Below, in pieces: positions 1-37,450 of a stretch of DNA of 64,000 nt. The translations under genes and the position numbers were made by a program. Source of the DNA: Callaeas wilsoni (lineage: Eukaryota > Chordata > Aves > Passeriformes > Callaeidae); the NCBI GenBank assembly GCA_013398955.1, contig VWPU01006292.1:115784-179783 (forward strand), given 5' to 3'. Position 1 is the stretch's first letter. Every line of letters starts with the position of its first letter. The notes below the pieces were generated by a model that saw only the letters and a program-made list of their open reading frames with translations, was not told the DNA's origin and ran no database searches.

Positions 1-3000
1 GGAGGTAAGGCAGATGATCTAGTAAGAGCAGATCAATTAATTTTCTGAAAGACCTGACTGGTCCCCTTGGGGAACTCTGGAAAGCGCTTTCTGCCTGTCA
101 GCCCACATAAGCACCCAAGCAGAAAGGCTCTTGGGCTTAGTGAGGGTGGCCATGTCCTGAGTACTGAGACCTACAACCTGGACAGAAACAGCAGCCAAGA
201 GTTCTCATTAAAACTGCACTAAACCCTTTTAGGTGGACAACCAGCTTTGTTTCTTAAGGATAGGAAACCTGAAACCTTCTGCAGAGCCGATGATGGAACA
301 TGGGAACCTGTAGGGCACAAGCCAGTGGGCTGAAGGGGTTAATAGAGGGACTGCTGACCTTGACAGATTTGACCAAGACAGCTGGAAAAGATCACAGGGC
401 AGGTGGAGGAGCCAGGTGTTCAGCAGAGAGGGAAGGCAGCTGCTTTGTGTTTGGAGGGGAGCTCTTACCCTGGGCTTTAAGCACAGTGTATTGGTGGATA
501 GTGTTAGCAGGGGCAGATGCTGGGCTGTGATTCAGCAAGCATAGAAGGCCACAGCCCTGTAGGAGCCTGCAGAGGAGTTGTTGTCATGCCTGGACACAGG
601 AGAGCGAGGTTTATGCTCCTGCCCAGGGCAGAGGTGCCCTCTCCCTGGCTGGTCTCAATCTACCTCTCCTTCTAGCTGAAGGAAGTCCCAGCATCCAAGC
701 CAGTGTGGGATGCAGATGCTGCCTCCGAGAGGGTCATGTTCCCATGCTCATGCTGGTGCCTGCTCTGCTACTTCAGTGGTAGTGTGAGACCTCTCTCCCC
801 AGCTCACTCCCTTGGCCAATTTGGCAGACCCCACCTCTTGGAGGGGACATCACTGCCACCTGGCTACAGGGCTCTGGGCTGAGAGTATGTGCCCTCCTCC
901 CTTCCTGGCCATGCTGCTCCCACGGGAAAGAAGGAGCTGAGGATCTGAGCACTAGTATGTGAAGGTGAGTCTGTCAAACTGGGATGGCACCTACCTGGGA
1001 AAAGGCAATGTGTTTGTACTCACATGTGCAGGGCAGGGTCCCTGGTTCTCTGCTTCCGGACAGCAGCACACAGTAGATACCCCTATCCTTAGGGAAAGGA
1101 ACAGTTCTAACAGAGTTTTGGGGTTTGTGCACTGAGGAAATTCACCAGAATTGGTGGATGGAAGATTTAGGAGGCTTTTGTAGCCCAAAGGAGTTTGGGT
1201 TTGAGTGGCTCATTGCTAAGGATGGAAGTTCAGATTAGGCAGGTGTGTGGGGAATGTCAGAGCTGAAGGGTAGAGGGCTGAACTAGCTGGTTCAATGTGC
1301 CTGTGTCCATCTGCCAGCTAAGCTTAGCAGACAAATAGGGACCTCAAAAACAAAACTCTGATGGAAAGTAGAGACCCTTGTAGCTATAACAGCAAAGGGA
1401 AGGCTGTTATCAGGATGCTTTAAGACTTCAGAACAGGCAAATGAGGGAAAGATAGCAGGAATGGTATACTCTGAGACAAAGCTTTGATTAGAGCTTATCC
1501 ATTATGATGCTAGGATCCAAAGAAGATGAGAGGAAATGTCAGAGAAAAGGGGGTTTTGCAAGTTCTGTTGCCTGTGGAAGCGCTAGTTCAGAGCTGTGCT
1601 GCGATGTGACATCTCTCCATTCACACTCCTGATGGTGCACCCTTGTGTCCTGGACAGCTTGGTGCCGCTTGGGACCTGTTTCAGATCCTGGGGGACTGAA
1701 TAGAGCTTGTTCCATGTAGCTTTTGGTTCCTTGCTTTTAGGCTTGCAAGGAGCAGTTATGTTGCAAGCATGAGCGCAGTTGCTCAGCCTCTGGCTCTGCT
1801 TTGCACATGCTGCCTTTCCTTTCTGTCTCCAAGAGAAGCAAGCATTCAAGACATTGCCATAAAAAAAACATACATATCTTTACATCATTGCAAAACAGAT
1901 TGTGACGAAATCTAGGGTGGAGTTGGATGAGTGGGTGTTGTCCTTACGTGTCCCTAAGTGTCTTTTTAGTCCATACATTTGCTGGTGAGATTTGCAGTCT
2001 GTTCTGGTTACAAAGCATAGGCTTTCTCCAGCTTCTTTTGCTTCCTGCCTAAAGAGCTTTCCAAAAGATAGAAATTGCATCCTTAACAGTAAAACCCAGG
2101 TAAAAGTGACCTGCTCCATGGGGAGTCAGTCCTGAGGTGCCCAATCCCTGAGCAACACAAGGTAGGCAGCTCTCCTTAGCTTCCAGCCTTCTGGTGGGAG
2201 AGTCTTTTTTTAGGAGACAAAGCATGAATGAAGAAGGTATTCTGCAGGCATTGTCATTTGTATGCTAAAAACAACACTTGCCTTGCAGGGAAGTCAAGGG
2301 TCCAAATGTGCCTGTAACATGGAAAAAAAATATGTGAGGCCCCAGGTACGGTGAATTTGACCCTCCATCTCCACTTTTCACGGCTTCATGTTAATTGGAG
2401 AGTAGACACACTGCCAGCTCACTCTCTGGGGAGAAAAAGGCAGGAACTAATTTGCAGAGCCACATAAATATGGAAGTAGGATTTTTTTTTTTACGTGGGA
2501 GGTGTTACCAGTACCACACTTTATGGTTTCTTGGCTTTATCACATCGTAGGCTTTTACTGAGACATGAGTAAGTTTGCTAAATAAGGAATATGAAAATAG
2601 CTTGTGAAATAGGTTGAGTCATCAGAGAAAATCAAATGGAGTTCTGACACCAGGGCCTCGGTTGTAAAGTCCTACTTTATTTTGCCACTGCATTAGAAAC
2701 TTTGGGGTAATTTCAGTCTTTTTATTTCAGCTTCAAAATTCAAAGTACTTTGACATCTAAGTAAGGCTTACCAAATCCGTTCATGTTTTCCATCAGCAGT
2801 GGTGATACATCACTATGTGTCCTGCCTATGAACGCTTGCAGGGAATGTAAAGGTTACCAAGACAAATGGCTTTTGCAGTAGTAGCTGAAATGCTCAGCAT
2901 TTCTTCCAGCCTTGTCTAGCTATTGAAGAGGATTTATGGCCCCTAGATATCCCTTTCATGTACTAGCCTACCCCATCGAAGTCATTGGCTGTTATTTGTA

Positions 3001-4895
3001 GCTTCTGGGAATCCTAGCTGGACACCAAACAAGCCCATAAAGGCAGTAACTCAGGATCAGGAGTGACCATGGTAGACAGAAAGGGGGTAAGATCCTTAAA
3101 GGGCCTCAGGGACAGCATTGCCTGAGGACTCTCATATTTCTGTCAGGGATTGTTCTCATATCCCACAATATGACTATGCTGGGGAGATCATGAGTGGAAA
3201 GCATCTCTAGGACACAAGCTTGCATGGGATCCATGGGATCCATAAGACACGCTACGCATGAGGAGAAGTGGGAAAGACCTTTAGTATAAATCCTGCCCCA
3301 CCCTCAGCCCATGCTTGGGCCGCAGTCACGACTAGGACTTCAGAACAAGCACCACATAAATGTTCCTGATCTGCTGAGACTGTTAGAGGCTCGGAAATGA
3401 AAAACAAATTGATAAAGGCCTCAATTCAGACTTCAACCCCCCTTAGCATAACCATTTTTACAGATTTGGTTTTCTGAGCTGATCATGTTAGTAAACTTAT
3501 ACATTTGAGCAAGTGTTAATTTGACCAGGTTTATGTCTCCCAAGTGAAATGACAATGTAGTTTTTATGGGCTATGTGGACTCTTTTTCCCTTTCTTGTTT
3601 TTTTTTGGGTGGGGGGGTGTTGTCTGTGTGTGAATAGTGGTTTATTTCTGTCACAGTGATACTCCATTTCTGAGATTCCTTTGTAAAGCAGACAGTGGGT
3701 GAGTCATCTCTCATTATTAAATTGCCCATACATTGTGAGCTGCCTCCAGGCCCTGAACCAAAGCCTATTGCCTTGGTGGGGAAAAGGGCCTCCGAACACA
3801 ATGGGATTCGGATCAGACCCTGGATGAATCTTTCCATGAAATTTTTATTTTAAGGAACGATTTGTTCTAATTGGAACTAAAACTTGCTTCTGCATTGAAA
3901 TGGCTTTTGAGGTCTACAGGACTCAACTGGAACAACGGGTATGTCCTCTCTGCTCTAATGCCTCCAATCACATTAAGTCAAGTTAACTGGAAAATCAATT
4001 GACACGAATTCCAGCATGACCATTAACTTCCATCTGGCTGGGCCCTGACGGGCTGGCCAGGATGAAGCAGATTCCTAACAGGGATGGAGCAGAACTGTGC
4101 TCATCTCCTAGATATGCTTTCAGCCTGAGGGCTCCCTAGCAATGCCCACATTGCCCTAAGTACTTACTGCAGCTAACAGAGAGCCCTGGGTCAGGCAGTC
4201 TGGGATCAATTGTGGGCTCTGCCTGTGGATTTCCAGGGCAAGTGATGCAGCTGCTCTTGCTGGCACAGCCACATTTGTCAAAAGCATAAAGGAAGTGAGT
4301 GAGACCTGGACTGACCAAGCTGACCAGATGGGTCCCTTGAGTATATAGAAAAGGACTGTAGCAGCAAAACTCTGTTTTCCACAGGACAGCTCACTTCTGC
4401 AGAGGATATTTCTGCTCTGTTGGTAAAACAGAGCTTTGCTGATGTGGCTTTGCTCATGTGAGAAGCATTTTGGTGCTAGAGCGAGCCTGAATTTCTCTCT
4501 AAATGCTTCTCACAGGCTTATCTGTATGTCTCTGCATCCTGTCTTGCATCAGGGATAATGACATCAATCTCATTCTGAGAAAGGCATAAAGCTTTTTTCA
4601 TATGTTTGCAATGCACATTAGACCCATAACAAAGACTATCCTAAGCACAAAATCTTGTTACCATGATGTATTTATTGTACTGTGCTTGTGAGTCCATATG
4701 TTCCTTATTAGAAGAGAGAGTTTGTTGTGGGGTTTTGCTTTTGGTTTTTTTTTGTGGGGTTTTTTGTTCTTTTCCCCCAGGATATAATGTATTACTTAGT
4801 TAAAAACAAAACCAATTGTGGAGCACTTTCAGACAGCCACCACAGCCACTCTGCCAGGCGATGGGAGCCCTGGGTGGGTGGCAAGAAATCTGTGT
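1..4895. other. Intergenic sequence upstream of SMC3, no gene recognised
   Basis: No open frame here looks like a protein I know; the frames are short, lack codon-like composition and have no splice context that joins them. The stretch holds scattered homopolymers and a small 9-bp tandem repeat (3,223-3,243, containing BamHI-like palindromes). By synteny with human 10q25 the next gene upstream would be DUSP5, but no DUSP5 exon is visible. Confidence 0.6.
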
Positions 4896-5220
4896 GCTAC
4901 TGAGTGCTAAAGCATTGACATGGTTCAGTTTACTAAATCCAGCTGTGAAGAGCAGCTGGTTTTCCGGCAGTCAGCATGACAGACGCAGGCGGATATGCTT
5001 GAGAGAATTGATCAGGGGCCACCAGTGGAGAGAAGGGGAGGGTAAGTTATTCCCAGCGCTACTAAGTGTTAAAGTGGCTCCTGGTAGTTCTGATTGCTAA
5101 ACCCAGCTGAGAGGAGTTTTTCTGGACTTATCTGTGACATCCGATGGGGATACGCTTCAGCCGTGAAGAAGGGGGGAGCAGAAGACTTCTTCATAGCCAG
5201 CTACTGCCGTGCTTAGTGCT
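4896..5220. repeat. Diverged tandem duplication, about 162-bp unit
   Basis: Two copies begin at about 4,896 and 5,058. Shared landmarks occur in the same order: a GCTACTRAGTGYTAAAG block, a TNCTAAAYCCAGCTG block about 35-40 bases later, a GGATATGCTT / GGATACGCTT block, and a GARAAGGGG block. Divergence is high, with small indels, so this is an old local duplication and not a young satellite. A third, weaker start may lie near 5,210. No coding function is supported. Confidence 0.6.
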
Positions 5221-8200
5221 GTGGCTTGTGGGATCCTGGGGAGAGGTTGTTGGGACACATGGGGAATGTCTGCAGACAGCAGGGGAGGCTGCCAAGAGGC
5301 TTCAGACAGTGTTCTTGGTTTCTCTTCTCATTTCCTTCTCCATCCTCCCTCTGGGAGGGAGCTGGGGGTGCAAGAAGAGGCAGCATGCACAGCAGGCCAG
5401 GGCTAGGAGAGATAGTGTGGAATAAACAGCAAGACACTGTCTTGCAGGGCTGGACAAGATAATAAAGGTGGCTGTTACCTGGACCGAACGGCGAAAATTG
5501 CATCGGTGAAGCCTGCTAGCTTGGGTGTGATAGGAGACCGTCCTACTCCGCCTGGGAAGAGCCTGAGAAATGCTGAGCGCTAATGGGGAGTGAGGCCCAA
5601 GATAGTCCCTGGGGCAGTGGTTTTCGTTTCCATGACAAAACTGGAAGTTATCTTTGCTTTCCTTTGATCTTCAAAGCACAGGGGGAAATTTCACACTTAG
5701 GGGAGGCCACCCGGTGTCAGGTGAAGTTGCTGCAGCTTGTTAAAGTCAGTCAGATGCCATAAGGTCAGCAACTCACCTGCCTTAGTGTTCAAATGCCTTG
5801 CAGAAGGAGGCTGCCTTTTCCTGCACCTTGTTTTGGTGCTCTGGTTAAAAAATCACATTTGTTTGTGGATCCTGAGGCTGTAGATGGATGGCTTAAAGAG
5901 GGAGTAAAGCCCAGGCAGTGAGATTCTGATGTGATTCTTCAGTTTAGATATGTATCGTTTTGTTGAATGGATGTGGTCAGCCTAAATAACTATTTTTGTT
6001 CTAATCTAATTACAAATTTACTGCAGCCACCTCCTTCCAGGGTGCTAATTAGGAGCAGAGGCAAGGGGAAAGGGTTTTTTTTCAGAATTTCAGGATGCTC
6101 TGTGGAAGTCAGATATCCATTCTGGCATCTCTGTCAAATGTAATTTTGTTTGTACTGACCACAGAGACAAAAAAAGCTGCCCCAAAATGAGGTGGTCTGG
6201 GTCACAGACCTACATAGGCTGTTTCTGCTCCTGCCCCACAGTCTGGGTCATCACATGTGCTGAGTGCAGACATTCAGAGATTTCTCTGCATCCATCTCCC
6301 AATTTCTCCAAGGAGTCTCCATGGCCGTCAGTCAGTCTGTGTCTTGCCACTGCTGCGAATAGGTTGCAAAATGTCCCTTTGGTCGATGATGTAATCAAAC
6401 CAGCAACACCTCCAGGGCCAAGACAGGCACCACTGCTTTGCCTTGGTCCCTCACCCCCTCTTGTGTAAGAGCAAGAATCAGGCACAGACACACCTTCAGA
6501 GCAAGCAGCCAGTCCTGCAGATATGGGACATGTATTTATGTCTGTGTGGCTCTCTTACTTTCAGGATTACATTTACTGCTCGCTTGAACATGAGATTTTT
6601 TGGAACTAAATTGTCTGCTTTGAATTCACCTCCTGATTTCCTAGTCTTGCACTGCTGTCTGAGCTGGCGATCTTTCACCTGGAGTTTGGGATTAAATAGG
6701 TCTTCAGATTTCTACCTTTGTTTATGATTTATTTTGGTGAGAACCAGTTGATCCTGTCCTCCATGGGCTGTCCCCGAGCCCTGTTGATGGATGGGCAGGT
6801 GCTGGCCTCAGGAAGGTCATATAGCCCCCTGGAAGAAGCCACCTCCGTGCCCTGATGTCTGTGAGTCTGAGGCTCTCTTCAAGGCAGCCCCTGCTGAAGC
6901 TAAGGGTTGTTGTGGGCTGCCACCCTCACTGCTAGGGCAGCTACTGGGTGCAACAGATCGGTGGGATCCAGCGTCCCTGATTTGCTTCTCCTTCATGGTT
7001 GATCCATCCAAAAACAGGTCTGGAGTTGCATCTATGTGTGCCCTCCAGCACAGCTGGCCCCATAAACAGCCCAACGCAGGTCCCTTCCCTTCTCCGGAGT
7101 TTAAAATAGAAAAAACAGAGAGCAATGCTTTCTTTCACAAAATTTCCAAATGCAACAAAGCTTCTTGTCGCATGGCAGCAAAGGAAAGCATGGCTGGTGT
7201 CCCCCCTCGGGCAGGATGTGACCTCGGTCGCCCCGCGGCCGGAGCCGGCCCTGCCCACGCCACCTGCCGGCAGCGCTCCCGGCACGGCCCCGGGTGCGGC
7301 GCTCGCTCCGTGGGCGCAGTGCCTTCATTTAGGAAATTGGTGAAGCGAGGGAAATTCATTCAACCACAACCACATTTTATTCACAGAGAGGCGCGTCTGA
7401 AAAATGATGAGCAAAAATGATGAGCAAGAGAAACTTTCCCTTAGTAAACCTGCAGCAGATTCATTCATAATAACCTATGCTCTTTTCGAAAAGGAACCTT
7501 TCTCTGTTGGTCATTTTATGCTGAAGTTTTACCTCGCCACTCTCTTCTTGACAAACATGTTAGCTTTCTTAAAATGTTGTTGGATTAAAGGTTTTATGGA
7601 TAAATACTTAACAGCCAACAAAAATTATCTAACTTTACACATTCAAAGGATCATAGTGATCAAGAGAAACTTTTTTATTTTTAAACCCAGGCTGACTGTT
7701 TTGAGTTGTTTGAAGTGACTAGAAACTGAGTCAGAAAAGGAAAAGCAAAAAAACCCCCTCTGATGCTTTTCATGTATATTTTTCATATAGACGCTTCCCA
7801 GCCAATTCCTGGCACCCCCTGGGGCACACTGCGGTAGGGTCAGGGAGCAGGAGACAAAAAAGAGCAAGAAAAGGATCTGTAGGTGGTGGAAAGAGGTAAC
7901 CACCATGGAACAGAGATATAACTGGCTAATGCTGTGCAGCTGGCATCTGAACCTGTAATTACATCTACCCCTTGTCAAACTGAGATGCTTTTAACGCTCT
8001 TGCAGACTTAGGGCTCCGTTTTCTAAGTTTTGTGGCAGGCAGTTGCTCACTGTCAAAATTACAGTGTTCTTGTCCCTCAAAAGCCTGGTCGGTTGAGTGC
8101 ATTGAGATGGATGCACGTGCCAGGGTCTGTCAAGAAAGCACTGGTTTCTCTCACTTTGCCTGCTAGAATCTCCAATGAGTTCAAAGGTGAGAGAAAGATG

Positions 8201-11200
8201 CATTGTGGCCCTGCTGCCTTAGGATTCAGGCTTGGGTGGTTTAGGAGGAGCGGTATTCTTGGCTGTCCCACAGTTACCCTGTTTGACCTTGGGCAGGATA
8301 CTTTCTCACCGCCTTTGTTTCCCAGCCTGGAAGTAGAACATGAGAATATCTGTGAGTTCACAGTGCCATTGGACACTGGTTTCTGCAGGGTCTAATCAAA
8401 GTGTCAACCAAAATCCAGGTTCCCTGGTTTACTCCTGAGATCCTGCTGCAACACCAGCACTAAGAAGAACTGTCTCCAGAAGTTCTGCCTCCCCTAATGA
8501 TTTCAAGCAATGGAGCACAAGGGATTGATGTTGCAGTGAACCTACTGATGCCTACAGTCATTTGAAAAAGGCAGTAAATACCTCAGTGATTGCAGCCATT
8601 TGTGAATGAAAGAAGTCTATACATGTGTTGGTTCACAACTGAAAGTGGTAATAGAAGAGGTTACACTTAACACTTTAAGTGCTTTGTCCCTCCCCACAAT
8701 AGGTTTAACATTTTTTTCTGAGAGAATTTCTATTTGAGAAGAGAAAAAAATTCTACAGAACGGAAATCCTATCTATATGTCACCATTAAGTTTCATGAAA
8801 GAAATGCTTGACGTATTTTTATGCCGATGAAGCCTAGATGAATTAAAGCAGTGTTCCCACTTCCTCCTTTCTGATGCTAATGTCTAATTCGAGCATATTT
8901 ATAAAAAAACACTGCTTATAAAGCAGGGCTATGGAAAAAAATCTCTGCAGCACCTACTGAAGCAAGGTGAACTCCTCGAGTGCAAGCACTGATTATATGT
9001 TTGCAGGTTCTGAATATAGAGCGTTGTTTTACGAGCTGCCAGCTTTCTGCACTCCTACAGCCACAGCAGCTTGACAGAATAAAAATGGCATGCATCGCAC
9101 TTGGGTTGGAGGCATATTTTCAGCAAGTACTACAAAACTGAAAGAATAACAGAAAATATAATACCTACCCCACCACTCCACTCCCTCAAGCACAATCTCT
9201 AAAAGCTGTGTGACAAAACCCGTGTGCAGGGGCCTTATTTGAGTAATTGAAACACTCTTTGAACCAGACAATCATTTGCCACTTAATCCTTAATGAATAC
9301 AGTTGCTATTTTTGCAAGCACGTCACACTGGTGAGAGTGTTTGATGATGGAAGATCAGTGGGATGTGATTTTATTCCTATGAATAAATATAACCTGGTGT
9401 CTGTGCACATTTGTATGCACGCGAGCCCTCTCCAAACTGCCGGAGTGTGCTGTATATCCAAAGTCCTTGAGAGAGAATGAACACCTGGGGATAAAAGAGA
9501 TTCCAGGTCCTTGTTTGTGCTTGTTCATGATAGAGTGATGCACTTCTCGGTGCACCTCAACAACAGGAAACTGTCTGGAGCACCAAATGTGGGTTGTTCA
9601 GCTTGAGACAGGGTTTTCAAGAGGACTTGGTGCATTCAGGCACAATAATGTCAGTGCAGCAGTCAAGAGAAAAGGCAAATTTTCCTAAGCTGGTTTCTCT
9701 GAACCCGTTCTTTAGGGCATGAAGATTAATTCCTTGCTCTGGGAGTCTATGATTACGTGAAAATAAGCTTCTGAACTACAAAGGAAATCTCTAAAATGTG
9801 ACTCAAGGCATCCTGTACTGCTAAAAGCAGAAGACAAAGAGGAATGAACTTTAGAATCTGCCAGTTTAAGAACATTCCTATGCCTATTACTGCCCTGAAA
9901 AACAGGGATGGTCCATCCACAACCACCTGTGTCTTTAGCAGGAGAAGATTGCAAGTGAGGAGATATCCTGGCTGTTTGTTGGGACAAAACCCTTGCCATG
10001 TCTCAGCAGAGGTTGGACTGCGCTGCCTGCTGTGGAGTGCCAACAGAGTCTCAAATGCATATCCAAAACATATTTCTGTTTTCTCCCATCTGATTGCTTT
10101 CAGGGGAAAAGCTTTTGAAAATTCCAAGTTTATTTAGAACATGTAAATCTGTGTAATCTAGGTTGTGTAAATGCATACAATTTATTTACATGAAAATATT
10201 AACACAAACGTGGATGTAAATAATTCTTTTCACCAGGTACAAGATTCTTTAATTGTGTTGTAAGGAAATGTGGGGAATCTGACTTTTGTTTCTTTTCTTA
10301 AACTCTCTTCTCTCCCCTGCCAGCCGTCTCCTCGGATGGGCCAGGCATCTGGGACCTGAACTACTGGCATCTGTAACTCACTTCACCCCATACAAAGCGA
10401 AGAAGAGTAAATTTACTATCACAAACTAATACCAGAAAGATGCTCTGAGACTTATCTGAGGATTTCAAATTCCCTGAAATCCTAAGATGAAAGGGATTTT
10501 GAAAATGTGAGTAGAGACGATATTTTTTCCCTCAGTCCCATTGAACTGAGCTATTTAAAAGCCAAATAAGGCAGGAAATTTTCATTCTGAATTTGTTCAT
10601 GGAGCAACCATTAAACGCTTTATTTTTTTTAAGCCCTATGTTTTCTGGAGAAACAATGGACTATTTCTTTATAGGTGCTGGTAAAATCTGTTACAATAGC
10701 CTCTTGAAGGACTGTTAGTAAAACCATTTAATTACATGGCACTTAAGAATGTCTTGGACCGGGGAGATTTTCCCATTAGGGAAGAAAAGTAATTCATCCA
10801 TCTATTATTTTAGCACAGGTAGAAACTAGACCTTTTTGTTTAAATCTAATTTTTATTAGTGCTAAGAGGCTCAGTGGAGGCTCATTGCACATCTAGAAGT
10901 GCTGGCTACAGCTGCAGTTTTGAAGGAGCGCTCTCAAACTGAAAATTGCATTTTCTCTGAGATGTCGCACCCCGGCTGTTGTCACAACACCACCTGAAAT
11001 CACTGTAACTGGAAGAGATTAGGTGAAAATTAATATTTGTCTCCCACCATTTTGCTTATTTTTGTGTGTTTGACAGCTCCTCCGGAGAGCTGAAGAGTGG
11101 CTCAGAGGTAAAGGAGCGGGCACGGACTCCAGCCAATCTGTTTTCCTGAGAATGTTTCGCACCAGCGCTGTTTGCCCAACTCACCCTGGGCACTCATTTG

Positions 11201-11379
11201 GCTTCGCCCAGACTTTTTCCCTGTGGATGCAGAGCTCGGCTCCCAGCCCTACACAGCCGGGAGGAGATGGCTGAGGGAGCGGGTACGCTGGTAAGGCTGC
11301 TGATGCTTATTTTTTGTTATCATTTTAATAAATTATTTTTAGATTGTCAAACAGAAGCCGGGACTTCAGACGGAGCCTT
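5221..11379. other. Intergenic sequence upstream of the SMC3 CpG island
   Basis: No recognised gene. Open frames around 6,790-7,420 reflect local GC content. There is an isolated GC- and CpG-rich patch at about 7,200-7,325 and a strong isolated splice-acceptor-like tract ending in CAG at 10,323. The rest is moderately AT-rich unique-looking sequence. Confidence 0.55.
7200..7325. other. Short isolated CpG-rich patch
   Basis: About 125 bases with many CpG dinucleotides and very high GC sit inside otherwise ordinary intergenic DNA, roughly 4.6 kb upstream of the SMC3 start. It is shorter than a typical CpG island. It could be an orphan CpG island, a distal regulatory element or a chance composition shift; the sequence alone does not decide. 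Confidence 0.4.
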
Positions 11380-11921
11380 TAATTCACCTCCCGCGCAAGC
11401 GGCCCCTCAGGGCGGCCCCGGCAGCGCCCCCTAGAGGCGCGCGCCGCCGCTCGCCCCGCTCGCCTCAACTTGCCTTTGGCGCCCAATCCGCCCCTCGACG
11501 GGAGAAACCACTTCTGCCAACTCTCCGGGGGAACCCCGGCGCCCGGGAGGCAGAGTGGCCCGTCTTCTTCGCTACGCAGCGCCCTCCAAAAGACCGCCGA
11601 GGCACTTTAGAAGATCGGAAAAAGTAAATTCCCGCTGTCCCGCGTAGGGTCCCTTCTTCGGCGGTACAGGAGAGCGTTCTCTGCTCCGCAGTCCTCCCTC
11701 CAAGTGGCGCTGAATGGTTCGCGCCAGGACGGGACGGGGAGGGTCCGGCGCCATTTTGTTTGCGTGAGGGGTGAGCGGGCCCTGTGCGGGAAGCGGGGGC
11801 CGGCTGAGGGGGCGGGAAGCGGTGCCGGAGACCCGCGGTCAAGCCGAACGCTCGGACCGGAAAGAGACGGCGAGGGCGGGCTGAACGACAGAGTGGCGAG
11901 CCTACTCCATCCTCGGCAAAC
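11380..11921 (+). promoter_or_regulatory. SMC3: SMC3 CpG-island promoter and 5' UTR
   Basis: The sequence turns abruptly GC- and CpG-rich at about 11,380 and stays so to about 12,330, spanning SMC3 exon 1, as expected for a housekeeping TATA-less promoter. A YY1-like element (reverse complement of AAAATGGCGCC) lies at 11,747-11,758, about 165 bases before the start codon. An ETS-like ACCGGAA lies at 11,856-11,862. The transcription start itself cannot be fixed from sequence; a point between about 11,750 and 11,870 would be usual. The island runs on into intron 1. Confidence 0.75.
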
Positions 11922-36768
<24,847 letters not shown>

Positions 36769-37172
36769 AGGAACTTGTAATTACTGCTTATTTGGAAGAT
36801 GTGTATAGTGCTATGTTTATGCCAGGGACCTGTACATTTAAAATATGAAGTATTTAGTCCTTGTTTAAAATAGTTTTTGAACACACATTTTAACCAAGAC
36901 CCCAGAAGGCTTAGTTTCAAATGAGCTTGAGTATCCATTTTGTCTCTGTTGCTGTATTTTATAAGATAATTGTTAATGTTACCTTTATACAATACCTGTA
37001 GTTTGGAAATTTTATTCTCTTCCTTCAAATCTTTTGTAAAGTGTTTGTTGCTGTTTTAAAGCTTTTCAGAAAGTGCTAGCTATTTCTTCTTAAGTATAGT
37101 TTTATCATTTATATTGCCTCACATGTTTTTTTTTAATGGCTTCAATTAAAATGGTTGGTTTTATGGCTGTAA
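36769..37172 (+). other. SMC3: SMC3 3' UTR
   Basis: About 400 AT-rich bases from the stop to the predicted cleavage site, with T-rich runs near the end. The length is similar to the main mammalian SMC3 3' UTR. The exact end is inferred from the signal at 37,145. Confidence 0.7.
37145..37150 (+). terminator. SMC3: SMC3 polyadenylation signal ATTAAA
   Basis: ATTAAA followed within 15-45 bases by GT-rich sequence (GGTTGGTTTTATGG, then TTGTATG), as expected for cleavage near 37,165-37,172. No canonical AATAAA lies closer to the stop. Confidence 0.7.
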
Positions 37173-37404
37173 CTTGTATGTATTAAGTTTTTGGGTTATA
37201 TTGTCTTTCTGAAGAGGAACCCACTGAGATGGAAGTAAACACTTTGGTCATATTGGAGTGGCATCTTTCAGAATATGAGACAAAGCAATTCTCCCAAACC
37301 ACTCTTCTTTTTTCCCTTTTCTGCACATTGCCAGTGCCAGAAGAAAACTGTCCCCAGTCTATGCTTGTCCAAATCCATAGTGTTCTGGTTATTGGACTGA
37401 AAAA

Positions 37405-37450
37405 AAGGTAAGAATCAGAGAATCCTGAGAAGTCTGAAAAGACCCTAGAA
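37405..37450 (+). mobile_element. Possible decayed CR1 tail
   Basis: The segment beginning AGAATCAGAGAATCCTGAG and the following AAAAGACCCTAGAACTGTGTC loosely resemble the conserved end of avian CR1 elements. The match is poor and short, so this is tentative. Confidence 0.25.

Noticed and set aside
6791..7420. 209-codon plus-strand open frame upstream of SMC3
   Set aside because: No recognisable domain, overlapping long frames on both strands across the GC patch, and no splice or promoter context.
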